Below are positions 49,340 through 64,000 of a DNA stretch of 64,000 nt, one piece after another. Both the position numbers and the translations under genes were made by a program. Numbering within the stretch: position 1 is the stretch's first letter; every line of letters begins with the position of its first letter. The notes under the pieces are model-generated. The model was not told the DNA's origin, made no database searches, and saw only the letters and a list, made by a program, of their open reading frames with translations. Origin of the DNA: Litorilinea aerophila (GTDB taxonomy: Bacteria > Chloroflexota > Anaerolineae > Caldilineales > Caldilineaceae); contig NZ_VIGC02000017.1 in NCBI RefSeq assembly GCF_006569185.2, positions 1 to 64,000 of the forward strand. Direction: 5' to 3'.

Positions 49340-50142
49340 CCTACTGGGGGTTTCACCTGCGGTTTCTGCTGCCGCCCTTGATATTGCTTGCCCTGCTGCA
49401 CTGGCGAGACGTCCGCCGGGGACGGGGGGAGCCTGCCAACCTGCGCAACTTCCCCGGCTGGGCAGTGGTGCTGCTCCACGTGGCCATCGCCGTCCTCTAC
49501 ACCACCCCCTGGGACAACTACCTGGTGGCCACCCAGGTTTGGTGGTACGATCCAAACCTGGTGAGCGGGGTCGCCCTGGGCTGGGTGCCCATCGAGGAAT
49601 ATGCCTTCTTCGTGCTGCAGACCCTGCTCACGGGCGCGTGGCTGTTGTGGCTGGCCCGCCGCCTGCCCCGGGTTACCCGGTGGCGGCCTTCATCGCGCGT
49701 GCGGTGGGGTGCAACCCTGCTGGTGGGCCTGCTCTGGCTGCCCACGCCCTTTCTGCTGTTCGGTCGCGTCCAGGCGGCCACCTACCTGGCCCTGATCCTG
49801 GTCTGGGCCCTGCCGCCCATCGGCCTGCAACTGGCCTTCGGCGCGGACATCCTCTGGCGCTACCGGCGACTGGTGGCGACGGCCATCCTGGCGCCTACCC
49901 TCTACCTGGTGGCCGCCGACGTGATAGCCGTCAACGCAGGCACGTGGACCATCAGTCCGGCCCAGACACTGGGGCTGCATCTGCCGGGCGGCCTGCCCGT
50001 GGAAGAGGCCCTTTTCTTCCTGGTCACCAACCTGCTCATCGGCTTTGGCGTCACCCTGGCCCTGGCCGAGGAAAGCCGGGAGCGCCTGCGCCGCTGGCGT
50101 TGGATCGTTCCAGCGCCATCTCGGAAAGCCGTTGGCCGGTAA
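49336..50142 (+). CDS. Lycopene cyclase, fused CrtYc-CrtYd type
   Basis: This 268-residue integral membrane protein contains two copies of the lycopene cyclase domain. The first has TPWDNYL and VPIEEYAFF (about residues 55-95). The second has ADVIAVNAGTW and LPVEEALFF (about 195-225). In bacteria with separate crtYc and crtYd these are two subunits; here they are one chain, as in fused CrtYcd/CarR-type enzymes. It should cyclise lycopene ends to beta-ionone rings. ATG 49336 overlaps the P450 stop codon (ATGA), and GGAG lies in the last 15-base repeat. About six membrane helices are visible. Confidence 0.9.
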   Translation: MTYWGFHLRFLLPPLILLALLHWRDVRRGRGEPANLRNFPGWAVVLLHVAIAVLYTTPWDNYLVATQVWWYDPNLVSGVALGWVPIEEYAFFVLQTLLTGAWLLWLARRLPRVTRWRPSSRVRWGATLLVGLLWLPTPFLLFGRVQAATYLALILVWALPPIGLQLAFGADILWRYRRLVATAILAPTLYLVAADVIAVNAGTWTISPAQTLGLHLPGGLPVEEALFFLVTNLLIGFGVTLALAEESRERLRRWRWIVPAPSRKAVGR

Positions 50143-50278
50143 ACTATCGATGCCGCAGTTTCTGCTCCGTGGAAATCCACGTCATCCGTCTTCCATTGCT
50201 TCAGGGCACTTCGCTGCGTCTTTCGTGCTCCTTGTGGTTTGAGCACCTTCTTACAACGGATTCAAAGGAGAACCATCC

Positions 50279-51046
50279 ATGAAATCCAAACTCATGCCCT
50301 GGCTGGTCATCCTGACCACTCTGCTCACCCTGGCCGTCAACGTGCTGGCCACCACCCTGCCCCTCAACGGCCTGGACACGGGCCAGATCTCCGACCAGTT
50401 CGACGTCTACTTCGTGCCTGCCGGCTATGTCTTCTCCATCTGGGGTCTCATCTATCTGGGGATGATCGCCTTTACCGTCTACCAGGCTTTGCCGGCCCAA
50501 CGGGAAAACCCCCGCCTCCAGGGCATACGGGGCTGGTTCATCCTGTCCAACCTGGCCAACGCAACCTGGCTCTTCCTCTGGCACTACCAGCAGTTTCCCC
50601 TCACCCTCCTGGCCATGGGCACGCTGCTGGCCTCCCTGCTGGCCATCTACCTGCACCTGCGCCCCAACCGATACCAGGCCACCCGCCTGGAACGGTGGGC
50701 CGTGGACATCCCCTTCAGCATCTACCTGGGCTGGATCACCGTGGCCACCATCGCCAACGTCACCTCCGTGCTGGACTACGTGGGCTGGTCGGGCTGGGGG
50801 CTTTCCGAGGAAGGGTGGATGGTGGTCATGCTGGCTGTGGTGGTTGTGTTGGCCTGGGCCATGGGCCTGCGGGAGCGGGATGCCGCCTACCTGGCGGTCC
50901 TGGTCTGGGCCCTGGCCGGCATCGGCGTGAAGTTCCCCGACGCCGGCGTGGTGACCCTGGCCACGTGGACGGCCGTGGGGCTGGTGGCGCTGGCCTTCAT
51001 CTGGGCCCTGTGGACGGGCGCCCGCTACCGCCCTCGGGAGGTGTGA
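50279..51046 (+). CDS. TspO/MBR-like tryptophan-rich membrane protein
   Basis: This 255-residue protein has about seven hydrophobic helices rich in Trp (VFSIWGLIYLG, NATWLFLW). It matches the long, tryptophan-rich branch of TspO-like sensory proteins that bind tetrapyrroles or respond to light and oxygen. AAGGAG before ATG 50279 is strong. The 136-base gap before it holds two small hairpins (CGTGG/CCACG, GTGCTC/GAGCAC) and no gene. It lies in the middle of the carotenoid operon and one base before the PPOX gene, so a role in photo-oxidative response is likely by context. The ligand is unknown. Confidence 0.75.
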   Translation: MKSKLMPWLVILTTLLTLAVNVLATTLPLNGLDTGQISDQFDVYFVPAGYVFSIWGLIYLGMIAFTVYQALPAQRENPRLQGIRGWFILSNLANATWLFLWHYQQFPLTLLAMGTLLASLLAIYLHLRPNRYQATRLERWAVDIPFSIYLGWITVATIANVTSVLDYVGWSGWGLSEEGWMVVMLAVVVVLAWAMGLRERDAAYLAVLVWALAGIGVKFPDAGVVTLATWTAVGLVALAFIWALWTGARYRPREV

Positions 51047-51047
51047 G

Positions 51048-51443
51048 ATGCGCCTGGAGATCTTCGACGGTCACCAATACCTCAACCTGGAAACCTTCCG
51101 CAAAGACGGCCGGGGCGTGAAGACGCCGGTCTGGTTCGTGCGAGAAGGGGACGCCCTCTACGTCTGGACCCAGGCGGACTCGGGCAAGGTGAAGCGCATC
51201 CGTCGCAGCGGCCGAGTGCGCATCGCGCCCAGCGACGCCCGGGGCAATCCCCTGGGCGAGTGGCTGGAGGCCCGGGCCCAGATCCAGGCCACGCCGGAGG
51301 CCATCCGCCATGTGCAGGGGCTGATGGCGGCCAAATACGGCCTGCTCTTCCACGGCTTTCGCCTGCTGGGCAAACTCCGCCGGGTACGGTACGTCACGTT
51401 GCGGCTCACCCTGCCAGGCGAGGACGCGCAGCCCAGCCCATGA
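51048..51443 (+). CDS. PPOX-class (pyridoxamine oxidase-like) flavin or F420-dependent protein
   Basis: This 131-residue protein has the split-barrel flavin-binding fold. Features are TFRKDGRGVKTPVWFV, LYVWTQADSGKVKRIRRSGRVRIAP, and the dimer-forming C-terminal half. The family includes F420-dependent reductases and biliverdin/haem-related enzymes. The substrate cannot be assigned. It starts one base after the TspO-like gene, and its TGA overlaps the ATG of the next gene (ATGA), so translation is coupled. Confidence 0.82.
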   Translation: MRLEIFDGHQYLNLETFRKDGRGVKTPVWFVREGDALYVWTQADSGKVKRIRRSGRVRIAPSDARGNPLGEWLEARAQIQATPEAIRHVQGLMAAKYGLLFHGFRLLGKLRRVRYVTLRLTLPGEDAQPSP

Positions 51444-52033
51444 TGCCCGGACTCTGGGTACTCGTTGCCTTTCTGCTGGGCAGTCTGCCCTTCGCCGTCT
51501 GGCTGGGAAGGCTGGCCGGCGTAGATCCCCGCACGGTGGGCGACGGCAACCCCGGCGCGACCAACGCCTGGATGGCCGGCGGCTGGCGGCTGGGCGTGCC
51601 CGTGCTCGTGCTGGATTTCAGCAAGGCCGCCCTGCCCGTGGCCGTGGCCCGGCAGCTCTGGCGGTGGGATGGGGGTTGGCTGGTGGCGATGGCCCTGGCC
51701 CCGGTCCTGGGCCATCGCTTCTCGCCCTTCCTGCGCGGACGGGGTGGCAAAGGGCTGGCGGCACTCTTTGGCGTGTGGACCGGTCTCACCCTGGCCGAGG
51801 GGCCGCTAGCCATGGGGCTGGCCATGGCCGTAGCCCTGCTCGGCCTGCGCTGGCGGGACGGCTGGGCCGTGCTGACGGGCATGGGGGCCGTGGCGGCAGA
51901 TGGCGTGCTGCGGGCCTGGCCGGCCGAATACTGGGCCATCTGGCTGGCGTTGACCCTCTGGCTGGCCTGGGCATATCGACGGGATCTGCAGGGGCCGCTG
52001 CGGCGCCCCACCCTGGGAGGCGGCCATGGCTGA
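51440..52033 (+). CDS. PlsY-type acyltransferase
   Basis: This 197-residue membrane protein carries the PlsY motifs GNPGATNAW (near residue 35), LDFSKAALPV, and LGHRFSPFLRGRGGKG (near 95). These define the acyl-phosphate:glycerol-3-phosphate acyltransferase family. Canonical PlsY starts phospholipid synthesis. Its place between carotenoid genes and next to a glycosyltransferase raises the alternative that it acylates a carotenoid glycoside, but the motifs are those of ordinary PlsY. ATG 51440 or 51443 overlaps the previous stop codon, and its own 3' end overlaps the next gene by 8 bases. Confidence 0.85.
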   Translation: MMPGLWVLVAFLLGSLPFAVWLGRLAGVDPRTVGDGNPGATNAWMAGGWRLGVPVLVLDFSKAALPVAVARQLWRWDGGWLVAMALAPVLGHRFSPFLRGRGGKGLAALFGVWTGLTLAEGPLAMGLAMAVALLGLRWRDGWAVLTGMGAVAADGVLRAWPAEYWAIWLALTLWLAWAYRRDLQGPLRRPTLGGGHG

Positions 52034-53192
52034 GTTCTGGGCGTTCCTCTGGTCCTGGCAGGGGCAACAGTGGGGCATCCTGGCCTATCTGGCCGTCCTC
52101 CTGGCCAACGCCCTCCTCAACGTCCTTACCCTGCCCCGGCTGGGTCGGTCTCCCCAGGCAGGAAACGAGCCTGGGGCCTGGCCCACCGTCTCCCTGCTGG
52201 TGCCGGCCCGCAACGAAGAGGCGACCATCGAGCGCTGTGTGCGCTCCCTCCTGGCCCAGGACTACCCGGCCTTCGACCTGTGGGTGCTGGACGACAACTC
52301 CACCGACCGGACCCCGGCAATCCTGGCCAGGCTGGCCGGGCAGGATGCCCGCTTTCAGGTGCGCCGGGGCACACCGCCGCCTGCGGGGTGGCTGGGCAAG
52401 CCATGGGCCTGCCACCAACTGGCCCAGCACGCCACCGGCCAGGTGCTGCTCTTCGTGGACGCGGACACCTGGCACGAGCCGGCAATGGTGCGCGCCGTGG
52501 TGGGCACCCTGCTCCACCACCAGGCGGACCTGCTCTCCGCCCTGCCCCGCCAACACGTGGAGAGCTGGGCGGAACGGTTGACCGTGCCCCTGATTCCCTG
52601 GTGTCTCCTGACCCACTTTCCCCTCTGGGCGGCCCGGTGGACGGGTGGACGGCGGTTCGCCGTCGGGGTAGGACAGGTGCTGGCCATGCCCCGGGCGTCC
52701 TACCGCCGACTGGGGGGCCACGCCGGGGTGCGCCAACAGGTGACCGAGGACATGGCCCTGGCCCAGCGGGTGGCCCGCGGGGGTGGACGCTGGCTGCTCT
52801 GCGATGGCACCGGGGTTGCCCATTGCCGCATGTACCGGACGCCCGCCCAGGTATGGGAGGGCTTCGGCAGAAACCTCTACGCCGTCTTCGGCGGCCATCT
52901 GCCCCTGTACCTGTTTGTCTGGCTCTGGCTGACGTTGGTGCTGATGGGGCCGTGGGTGGCCCTGGCCCTGGGGGAGGCGAGGGGATTTTCGCCGCCCCTG
53001 GCCTTGCTGGCCCTGGCCATCCAGGCCGGGACCTGGGCGCTCACCCTCTGGCGGCTGAACCTGCCCCCCAGGCTCCTGGGGCTCTTCCCCCTGGTCCACG
53101 GGGCCATGGTGCTGGTGGCCTTTCACTCCCTGGGTCAGGGCCTGACCCGCCGAACCCGCTGGAAGGGCCGTGCCGTTCATGTGCCGCCGTAG
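52026..53192 (+). CDS. Membrane GT2 glycosyltransferase, carotenoid glycosyltransferase-like
   Basis: This 388-residue protein has an N-terminal hydrophobic helix, then a GT-A catalytic domain: LVPARNEEATIERC, the nucleotide-sugar motif LDDNSTD (near 95), DADTWHEP (the DxD-like site, near 145), and TEDMALAQRV (acceptor base, near 240). Three or more C-terminal membrane helices follow. The architecture resembles CruC/CrtQ-type enzymes that glucosylate hydroxylated carotenoids. Overlap with the PlsY-like gene and the upstream P450 supports that role. Other lipid glycosylation is possible. Confidence 0.85.
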   Translation: MAEFWAFLWSWQGQQWGILAYLAVLLANALLNVLTLPRLGRSPQAGNEPGAWPTVSLLVPARNEEATIERCVRSLLAQDYPAFDLWVLDDNSTDRTPAILARLAGQDARFQVRRGTPPPAGWLGKPWACHQLAQHATGQVLLFVDADTWHEPAMVRAVVGTLLHHQADLLSALPRQHVESWAERLTVPLIPWCLLTHFPLWAARWTGGRRFAVGVGQVLAMPRASYRRLGGHAGVRQQVTEDMALAQRVARGGGRWLLCDGTGVAHCRMYRTPAQVWEGFGRNLYAVFGGHLPLYLFVWLWLTLVLMGPWVALALGEARGFSPPLALLALAIQAGTWALTLWRLNLPPRLLGLFPLVHGAMVLVAFHSLGQGLTRRTRWKGRAVHVPP

Positions 53193-53214
53193 AGACGTTG
53201 CAATGCAACGTCTC
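53192..53214. repeat. 23-bp perfect palindrome after the glycosyltransferase
   Basis: GAGACGTTGCA-A-TGCAACGTCTC starts within the GT2 stop codon and ends just before the SD of the next gene. It would form a hairpin between the two cistrons and may lower downstream expression. Similar sequences are common as dispersed repeats. Confidence 0.8.
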
Positions 53215-53230
53215 ATAAGGGAAACCTGTC

Positions 53231-53929
53231 ATGCGCATTTGGGATCTTCACCCCGGCTATCTTGACCGGCAGCGCCTGTTGGGCGAACACCGGGAGCTCC
53301 ATGGCCTGGCCTCGGTGCATCTGCATGGCAAGAAGGGCTATGCCGCCCACCCCGAGACGCGGCGCTGGGCCGGCTGCCTGGGCGCGCTGGCCGTACGCCA
53401 CGAGCTGCTGGTGGCGGAGATGGCGCTGCGGGGCTATCGCCACCACTCGCCCCTGCTCATCCAGCCGGATCCCACCTGCTGGCCGGGTTATCTGGACACG
53501 CCGGCCCGTCAGTTGGCCCTGCTGGCAGGTAAGTACACCGCCGGGGAACAGGGGCGCATCCCCCTGCCCCGCCATCTCCAACAGGCGTGGGCACAGCACA
53601 AGTATTCCGTGCTGGCCCGGGATCCCAACGCCTACCGCTCCTTCGGGCGCCGGGCGGCAGAGCCCCGCAACGCCCTGGACGAGGAGTTCCTCCACGAATT
53701 GATCCAACTTTTGCGCCAGCCGCCCACCCGGGGCGGGGTGCAAAACGCCATCGACCACATGTGGGGGCACGTTGCCCAATACGCCACCCCCACAGAACGG
53801 CATGCCGCCGGACAGGACCTGGCCACCCGATGGCACCTGACCCAGCGGCTGGCCCGTGACCATGCCGAGGACTACCTCTGGCACTCCACCGCACTGAGCG
53901 AGATGACCTTCTGGCTGACGTGGCTGTGA
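53231..53929 (+). CDS. Pyrimidine-dimer DNA glycosylase-like / DUF1722 (YbgA-like) fusion
   Basis: This 232-residue protein begins MRIWDLHPGYLDRQRL...GKKGYAAHP, the pattern of the bacterial pyrimidine-dimer glycosylase (endonuclease V-like) family, which removes UV dimers. From about residue 115 it changes to a DUF1722-like domain (QAWAQHKYSVLARDPNAYRSFGR...NAIDHMWGHV). E. coli ybgA, a DUF1722 gene, lies beside the photolyase gene phrB. So both halves point to UV damage handling. The second position is Arg rather than the Thr that acts in T4 endonuclease V, as in other bacterial members. It closes the carotenoid operon. AAGGG precedes the ATG. Confidence 0.78.
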   Translation: MRIWDLHPGYLDRQRLLGEHRELHGLASVHLHGKKGYAAHPETRRWAGCLGALAVRHELLVAEMALRGYRHHSPLLIQPDPTCWPGYLDTPARQLALLAGKYTAGEQGRIPLPRHLQQAWAQHKYSVLARDPNAYRSFGRRAAEPRNALDEEFLHELIQLLRQPPTRGGVQNAIDHMWGHVAQYATPTERHAAGQDLATRWHLTQRLARDHAEDYLWHSTALSEMTFWLTWL

Positions 53930-54091
53930 CCATCCCGCCTCCATCGTCCCCCCATAGGCGCTCCCCCTGGCGACATTTTCCCCAAAGGGGATAGTTCACA
54001 ATCGCCGGAGTCGACCCATTAGACGCCGCTGTAAGGGCGCTTGAACGATGCCCCTCAGGCCGGGAAACTACCAGTTGAGAAGAATTTCAGG

Positions 54092-54124
54092 TATACTCGT
54101 GGACATCTATTCACCATCCACGAG
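54092..54124 (+). promoter_or_regulatory. -10-like box and inverted repeat upstream of the defence genes
   Basis: TATACT at 54092-54097 is followed by an 8-bp inverted repeat CTCGTGGA-N13-TCCACGAG (54096-54103/54117-54124). No well-spaced -35 is visible. The repeat could be an operator or a leader hairpin. The remaining gap (53,930-54,283) includes a short open frame starting at 54,133 that I do not consider a gene. Confidence 0.4.
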
Positions 54125-54283
54125 CGTGAACCATGCCGCTGTACCGCATCCAACCCAACGAGAGCGTATATCCAATCCCGATGGGAACTTTCGTTCCATA
54201 CGGGGAAATGCCTCCGGCTTTCGCCCAGAGAAAAGGAATTTCTGTGGGGGGAACAGACTCGCCGCTGCACAGGAGAACACACA

Positions 54284-57112
<2,829 letters not shown>

Positions 57113-57130
<18 letters not shown>

Positions 57131-57240
57131 GAGCATGGGAGCGGGAGAGGGGGAGAGGGGGAGAGCGGGAGAGCAGGAGAGCAGGAGAGTATGGGAGCGG
57201 GAGAGCAGGAGAGTATGAGAGGGGGAGAGGGGGAGGAGGG
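57113..57240 (+). repeat. Octamer array of 16 exact-register GAGAGNNN units, left of bIVP
   Basis: The segment divides exactly into sixteen 8-mers, for example GAGAGGGG, GAGAGCAT, GGGAGCGG, GAGAGCAG and GAGAGTAT. It starts inside the helicase gene, contains its stop codon, and ends as GAGGAGGG, three bases before the bIVP start, supplying its ribosome-binding site. It is purine-only apart from C and T at positions 6 and 8. Confidence 0.97.
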
Positions 57241-57243
57241 CTG

Positions 57244-57605
57244 ATGGCGAAGATTCGGGATCATCGGGAATTGGTGGTCTGGCAGAAGGCGATGGATGCC
57301 GCCATGCAGGTCTTCGAAGTCACGCGTGCTTTTCCGCTCGAAGAGCGCTACTCGCTGACCGACCAGATGCGCCGCGCCTCACGTTCGGTGGCCGCCCAGA
57401 TCGCCGAAGGCTGGCGCCGACGCCGCTATCGCGCGGCTTTCATCAACAAACTGAGCGAAGCCGAAGGGGAAGCCGCCGAGATGCAAACGCATATCGAAAT
57501 TGCCCGCCGCTGCGGCTACCTCAGCGACCCGGTGGCGGCGGAGCTGGACACCGTTTACAATGAAATTCTTTCCATGCTCGTCAGCATGAGCAAGCACATC
57601 GAAAA

Positions 57606-57618
<13 letters not shown>
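57244..57618 (+). CDS. Four-helix-bundle protein of the S23/bIVP family
   Basis: This 124-residue protein matches the family first found in 23S rRNA intervening sequences: MAKIRDHRELVVWQKAMD, then RYSLTDQMRRASRSVAAQIAEGW, KLSEAEGEAAEMQTHIEIA. The fold is an antiparallel four-helix bundle that assembles into pentamers and binds nucleic acid in the related Avd protein of retroelements. The ATG at 57244 follows GGAGG from the octamer array; an upstream ATG at 57127 would only translate the array. It lies between the helicase and the methyltransferase genes and overlaps the latter by 13 bases. Inverted octamer arrays flank it on both sides, suggesting a mobile cassette. Confidence 0.92.
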
Positions 57619-62134
<4,516 letters not shown>

Positions 62135-62144
<10 letters not shown>

Positions 62145-64000
62145 CTGCAACACAGATTCAGCAATGGGCCGAGACCAGAGAAGCCCAAGGAAGCCTGCCA
62201 GTTCTGGTGCGAAAACTCATCCAGGCAACCAGTGGGCGTCTCGTATACATTGACTTTCCTGCGGGGGATTCCGTTGGGCAGCCCGGCTGGGATGGCGAAG
62301 TGGAGAGTGACGGCCAAAGCCCCTGGGTTCCGCAAGGAAAATCCTTTTGGGAGCTGAGCTGCGAGGCGCAACCAACTCGGAAAGCTAACAGGGATTACGA
62401 GAAGAGGACAAGGGGCACTCCAGGGCCTGAGCGCTCCAACGCAACACTCGTGTTCGTTACCGCGCGCCGATGGACGACCAAGAACAGGTGGCGTCAAGAG
62501 AAACGCGAGGCGGGTGAGTGGAAAGAGGTTCGCGCTTATGACGCCGACGACCTGGAGCAGTGGCTCGAACAGGCTCCGGCTGTGGCGTTGTGGTTTGCGG
62601 AAACGCTTAGAATGACAGGGCCAGGCGTAGAAAGTCTGGAGCGGCACTGGCGCACTTGGTCCCAGCAATCCGACCCGCCGATTTCTCCTGAGGCACTTTT
62701 CGCCGATCGAGAGAACACTCGTGAACAACTCATCCATGAACTGCGAGAACATTTTGAGAAAGGAAAAACTGCACCATTGACGGTTCGTGCCGATAGTGTA
62801 GAAGAAGCTGCAGCATTTGTCTGTGCAGCCATTCTTTCTGATGAAGATTGGGCATCGAGTGGTCTCGTAGTTACCGAGCCTGACGGCTGGCGATTTGTTG
62901 ACGCGAATCACGCTCTTAAAGTTGCTGTGGCAGCACGGCCAGAAGTCGCAGCAAGACCTATCATTCGACGAGGTTTAGTTGTGGTGATCCCTTACGCATC
63001 GGGCGATATGATGCAACACTATGGTGGGAGTGCAGCGAATCGGCCTGACACGGATCTTGTGCTTGAACGCCCACGTCGTTCGGAGTTTGAGAAAGCGCTG
63101 GTAGAACTCGGATTGGATAAAGCGGAGGCTGAACGGCTCACAGTAAGCACAGGCAGGTCTTGGTCAGTCTTTCGACGCCATCGCACAACAAATCCGGCTA
63201 TCCGGAGACCCAAATGGCTTGAGAGGCCCCAGGCGGCAGCTCTAACTACCATTTGCCTTCTGGGAGCGTGGAAAGGCGATAATACCGAAGACCGGGCAAT
63301 TGTGAGCAGGTTGGCAGGCCGCCTTTATGAGGATGTCGAGAGAGAGCTCCGATATCTTGCACAAGTGGACGACCCTCCTGTTCTTCAAATTGGTACAGTG
63401 TGGAAAGCCAAGGCTCCGATCGAACTTCTCCACCTCTTTGGTGAACGTATCACTAGCGACGAACTGGACCGGTTCTTCAAGATCGCTTACGATGTGCTTA
63501 CCGCGCCAGATCCAGTGCTGGACTTGCCGGAAGAAGAGCGCTACGCTGCTCAAGTTTACGGCAAAGTGCGGCCTCAATCTGACATCCTGATTGACGCCCT
63601 CTGTGACACGCTGATCAAACTGGCGGTCAGAGGCCCCATTCTGCCATCGCTGCAGGCTCTCGACATCGAAGGACGTGTTGCCAGACTTGTGTACAATCTT
63701 CTCTACGACGCAGATAAGGTTCGATGGCTCTCGCTCTCCCCCTTTTTGCATCCTTTGGCTGAAGCGGCGCCGGAAACTTTCTTGCGTGCCGTAGAACATA
63801 GCCTAAACAAGCCGGATCAGCCTGTAACCTACCTGCTTCGAGAAACAAGCGATTCTGCTTTATTTGGACGATGCTGGCATTCAACATTGCTTTGGGCACT
63901 CGAAACTCTTGCCTGGACTCCTCAGTTTCTGACGCGTGTAATGTTGATTCTCGCTCAACTTGCTCACATTGAGATAAAGGGGAATTGGGCAAACACACCT
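62135..64000 (+). CDS. Large unrecognised defence-island protein, truncated by the window edge
   Basis: The frame is open from ATG 62135 to the last base (622 residues, no stop), so the gene is incomplete here. AGGAGG at 62123-62128 gives a strong start, and it overlaps the methyltransferase stop codon by ten bases. Residues 25-155 look like a restriction-nuclease-type module: an acidic GWDGEVE, then SFWELSCE, a DYEKRT segment, FVTARRWTTKNRW, and DADDLEQWLEQAP. This could be a PD-(D/E)XK-like fold, though no canonical ExK is present. The later part is helical with GRSWSVFRRH and LGAWKGD, reminiscent of STAND-like effectors, but I see no Walker A. GC content is clearly lower than in neighbouring genes. 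I cannot name the family. Confidence 0.85.

Noticed and set aside
54041-54283. N-terminal extension of the helicase
   Set aside because: The extra 81 residues are unlike DrmD, and a strong SD directly precedes ATG 54284.

Overview
This is a high-GC bacterial window. Its gene content fits Chloroflexota, and the combination of a T-box-controlled valS, a b6-type cytochrome complex, a fused two-domain lycopene cyclase and enormous secreted DUF11 proteins suggests a Caldilinea/Litorilinea-like lineage. That placement is inference from gene content; there is no rRNA here to confirm it.

Region 1 (1-17.8 kb) is mostly housekeeping. It opens with what looks like the tail of a site-specific recombinase, followed by an SDR oxidoreductase and valS behind a well-formed T-box leader (predicted Val specifier GUC, with an AT-rich palindrome inside the leader). 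Next comes a Rieske / cytochrome b / dihaem cytochrome c operon, a membrane protein, smc, the pair thrC-rnc on the minus strand, ftsY, and prfB with its classical +1 programmed frameshift.

Region 2 (17.8-45.5 kb) is devoted to the cell surface. A single minus-strand gene encodes a 6,596-residue secreted protein made largely of DUF11-type beta-sandwich repeats, most with a cysteine pair. It lies 39 bases downstream of a membrane-anchored SurA-like/thioredoxin (TlpA) fusion that may fold it. A tRNA-Ser(CGA) separates these from a ~1,490-residue secreted M28 aminopeptidase that also carries a metzincin-like domain lacking its catalytic Glu. The giant protein and the peptidase end in similar short tails. 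A Tat-exported dienelactone-hydrolase lipoprotein follows.

Region 3 (45.7-53.9 kb) is a nine-gene, tightly packed plus-strand operon for carotenoids and photoprotection: phytoene desaturase (crtI), an SRPBCC protein, a cytochrome P450, a fused lycopene cyclase, a TspO-like protein, a PPOX-fold flavoprotein, a PlsY-type acyltransferase, a GT2 glycosyltransferase, and a pyrimidine-dimer-glycosylase/DUF1722 fusion. The enzymes are consistent with an acylated carotenoid glycoside resembling thermozeaxanthin. Phytoene synthase is not in the window.

Region 4 (54-64 kb) is a defence island: a DrmD-like SNF2 helicase, a four-helix-bundle (S23/bIVP) gene, a 1,512-residue Eco57I/PglX-class adenine methyltransferase, and a large unrecognised gene that runs off the right edge. 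The most unusual signal of the window lies here. Arrays of octanucleotides (GAGAGNNN)n followed by (CTCTCNNN)m flank the bIVP gene. Seven further arrays, most of them complete palindromes, sit in frame inside the methyltransferase and add roughly 200 residues to it without breaking the reading frame. This resembles a family of in-frame palindromic mobile elements, possibly with bIVP as its cargo-bearing form.
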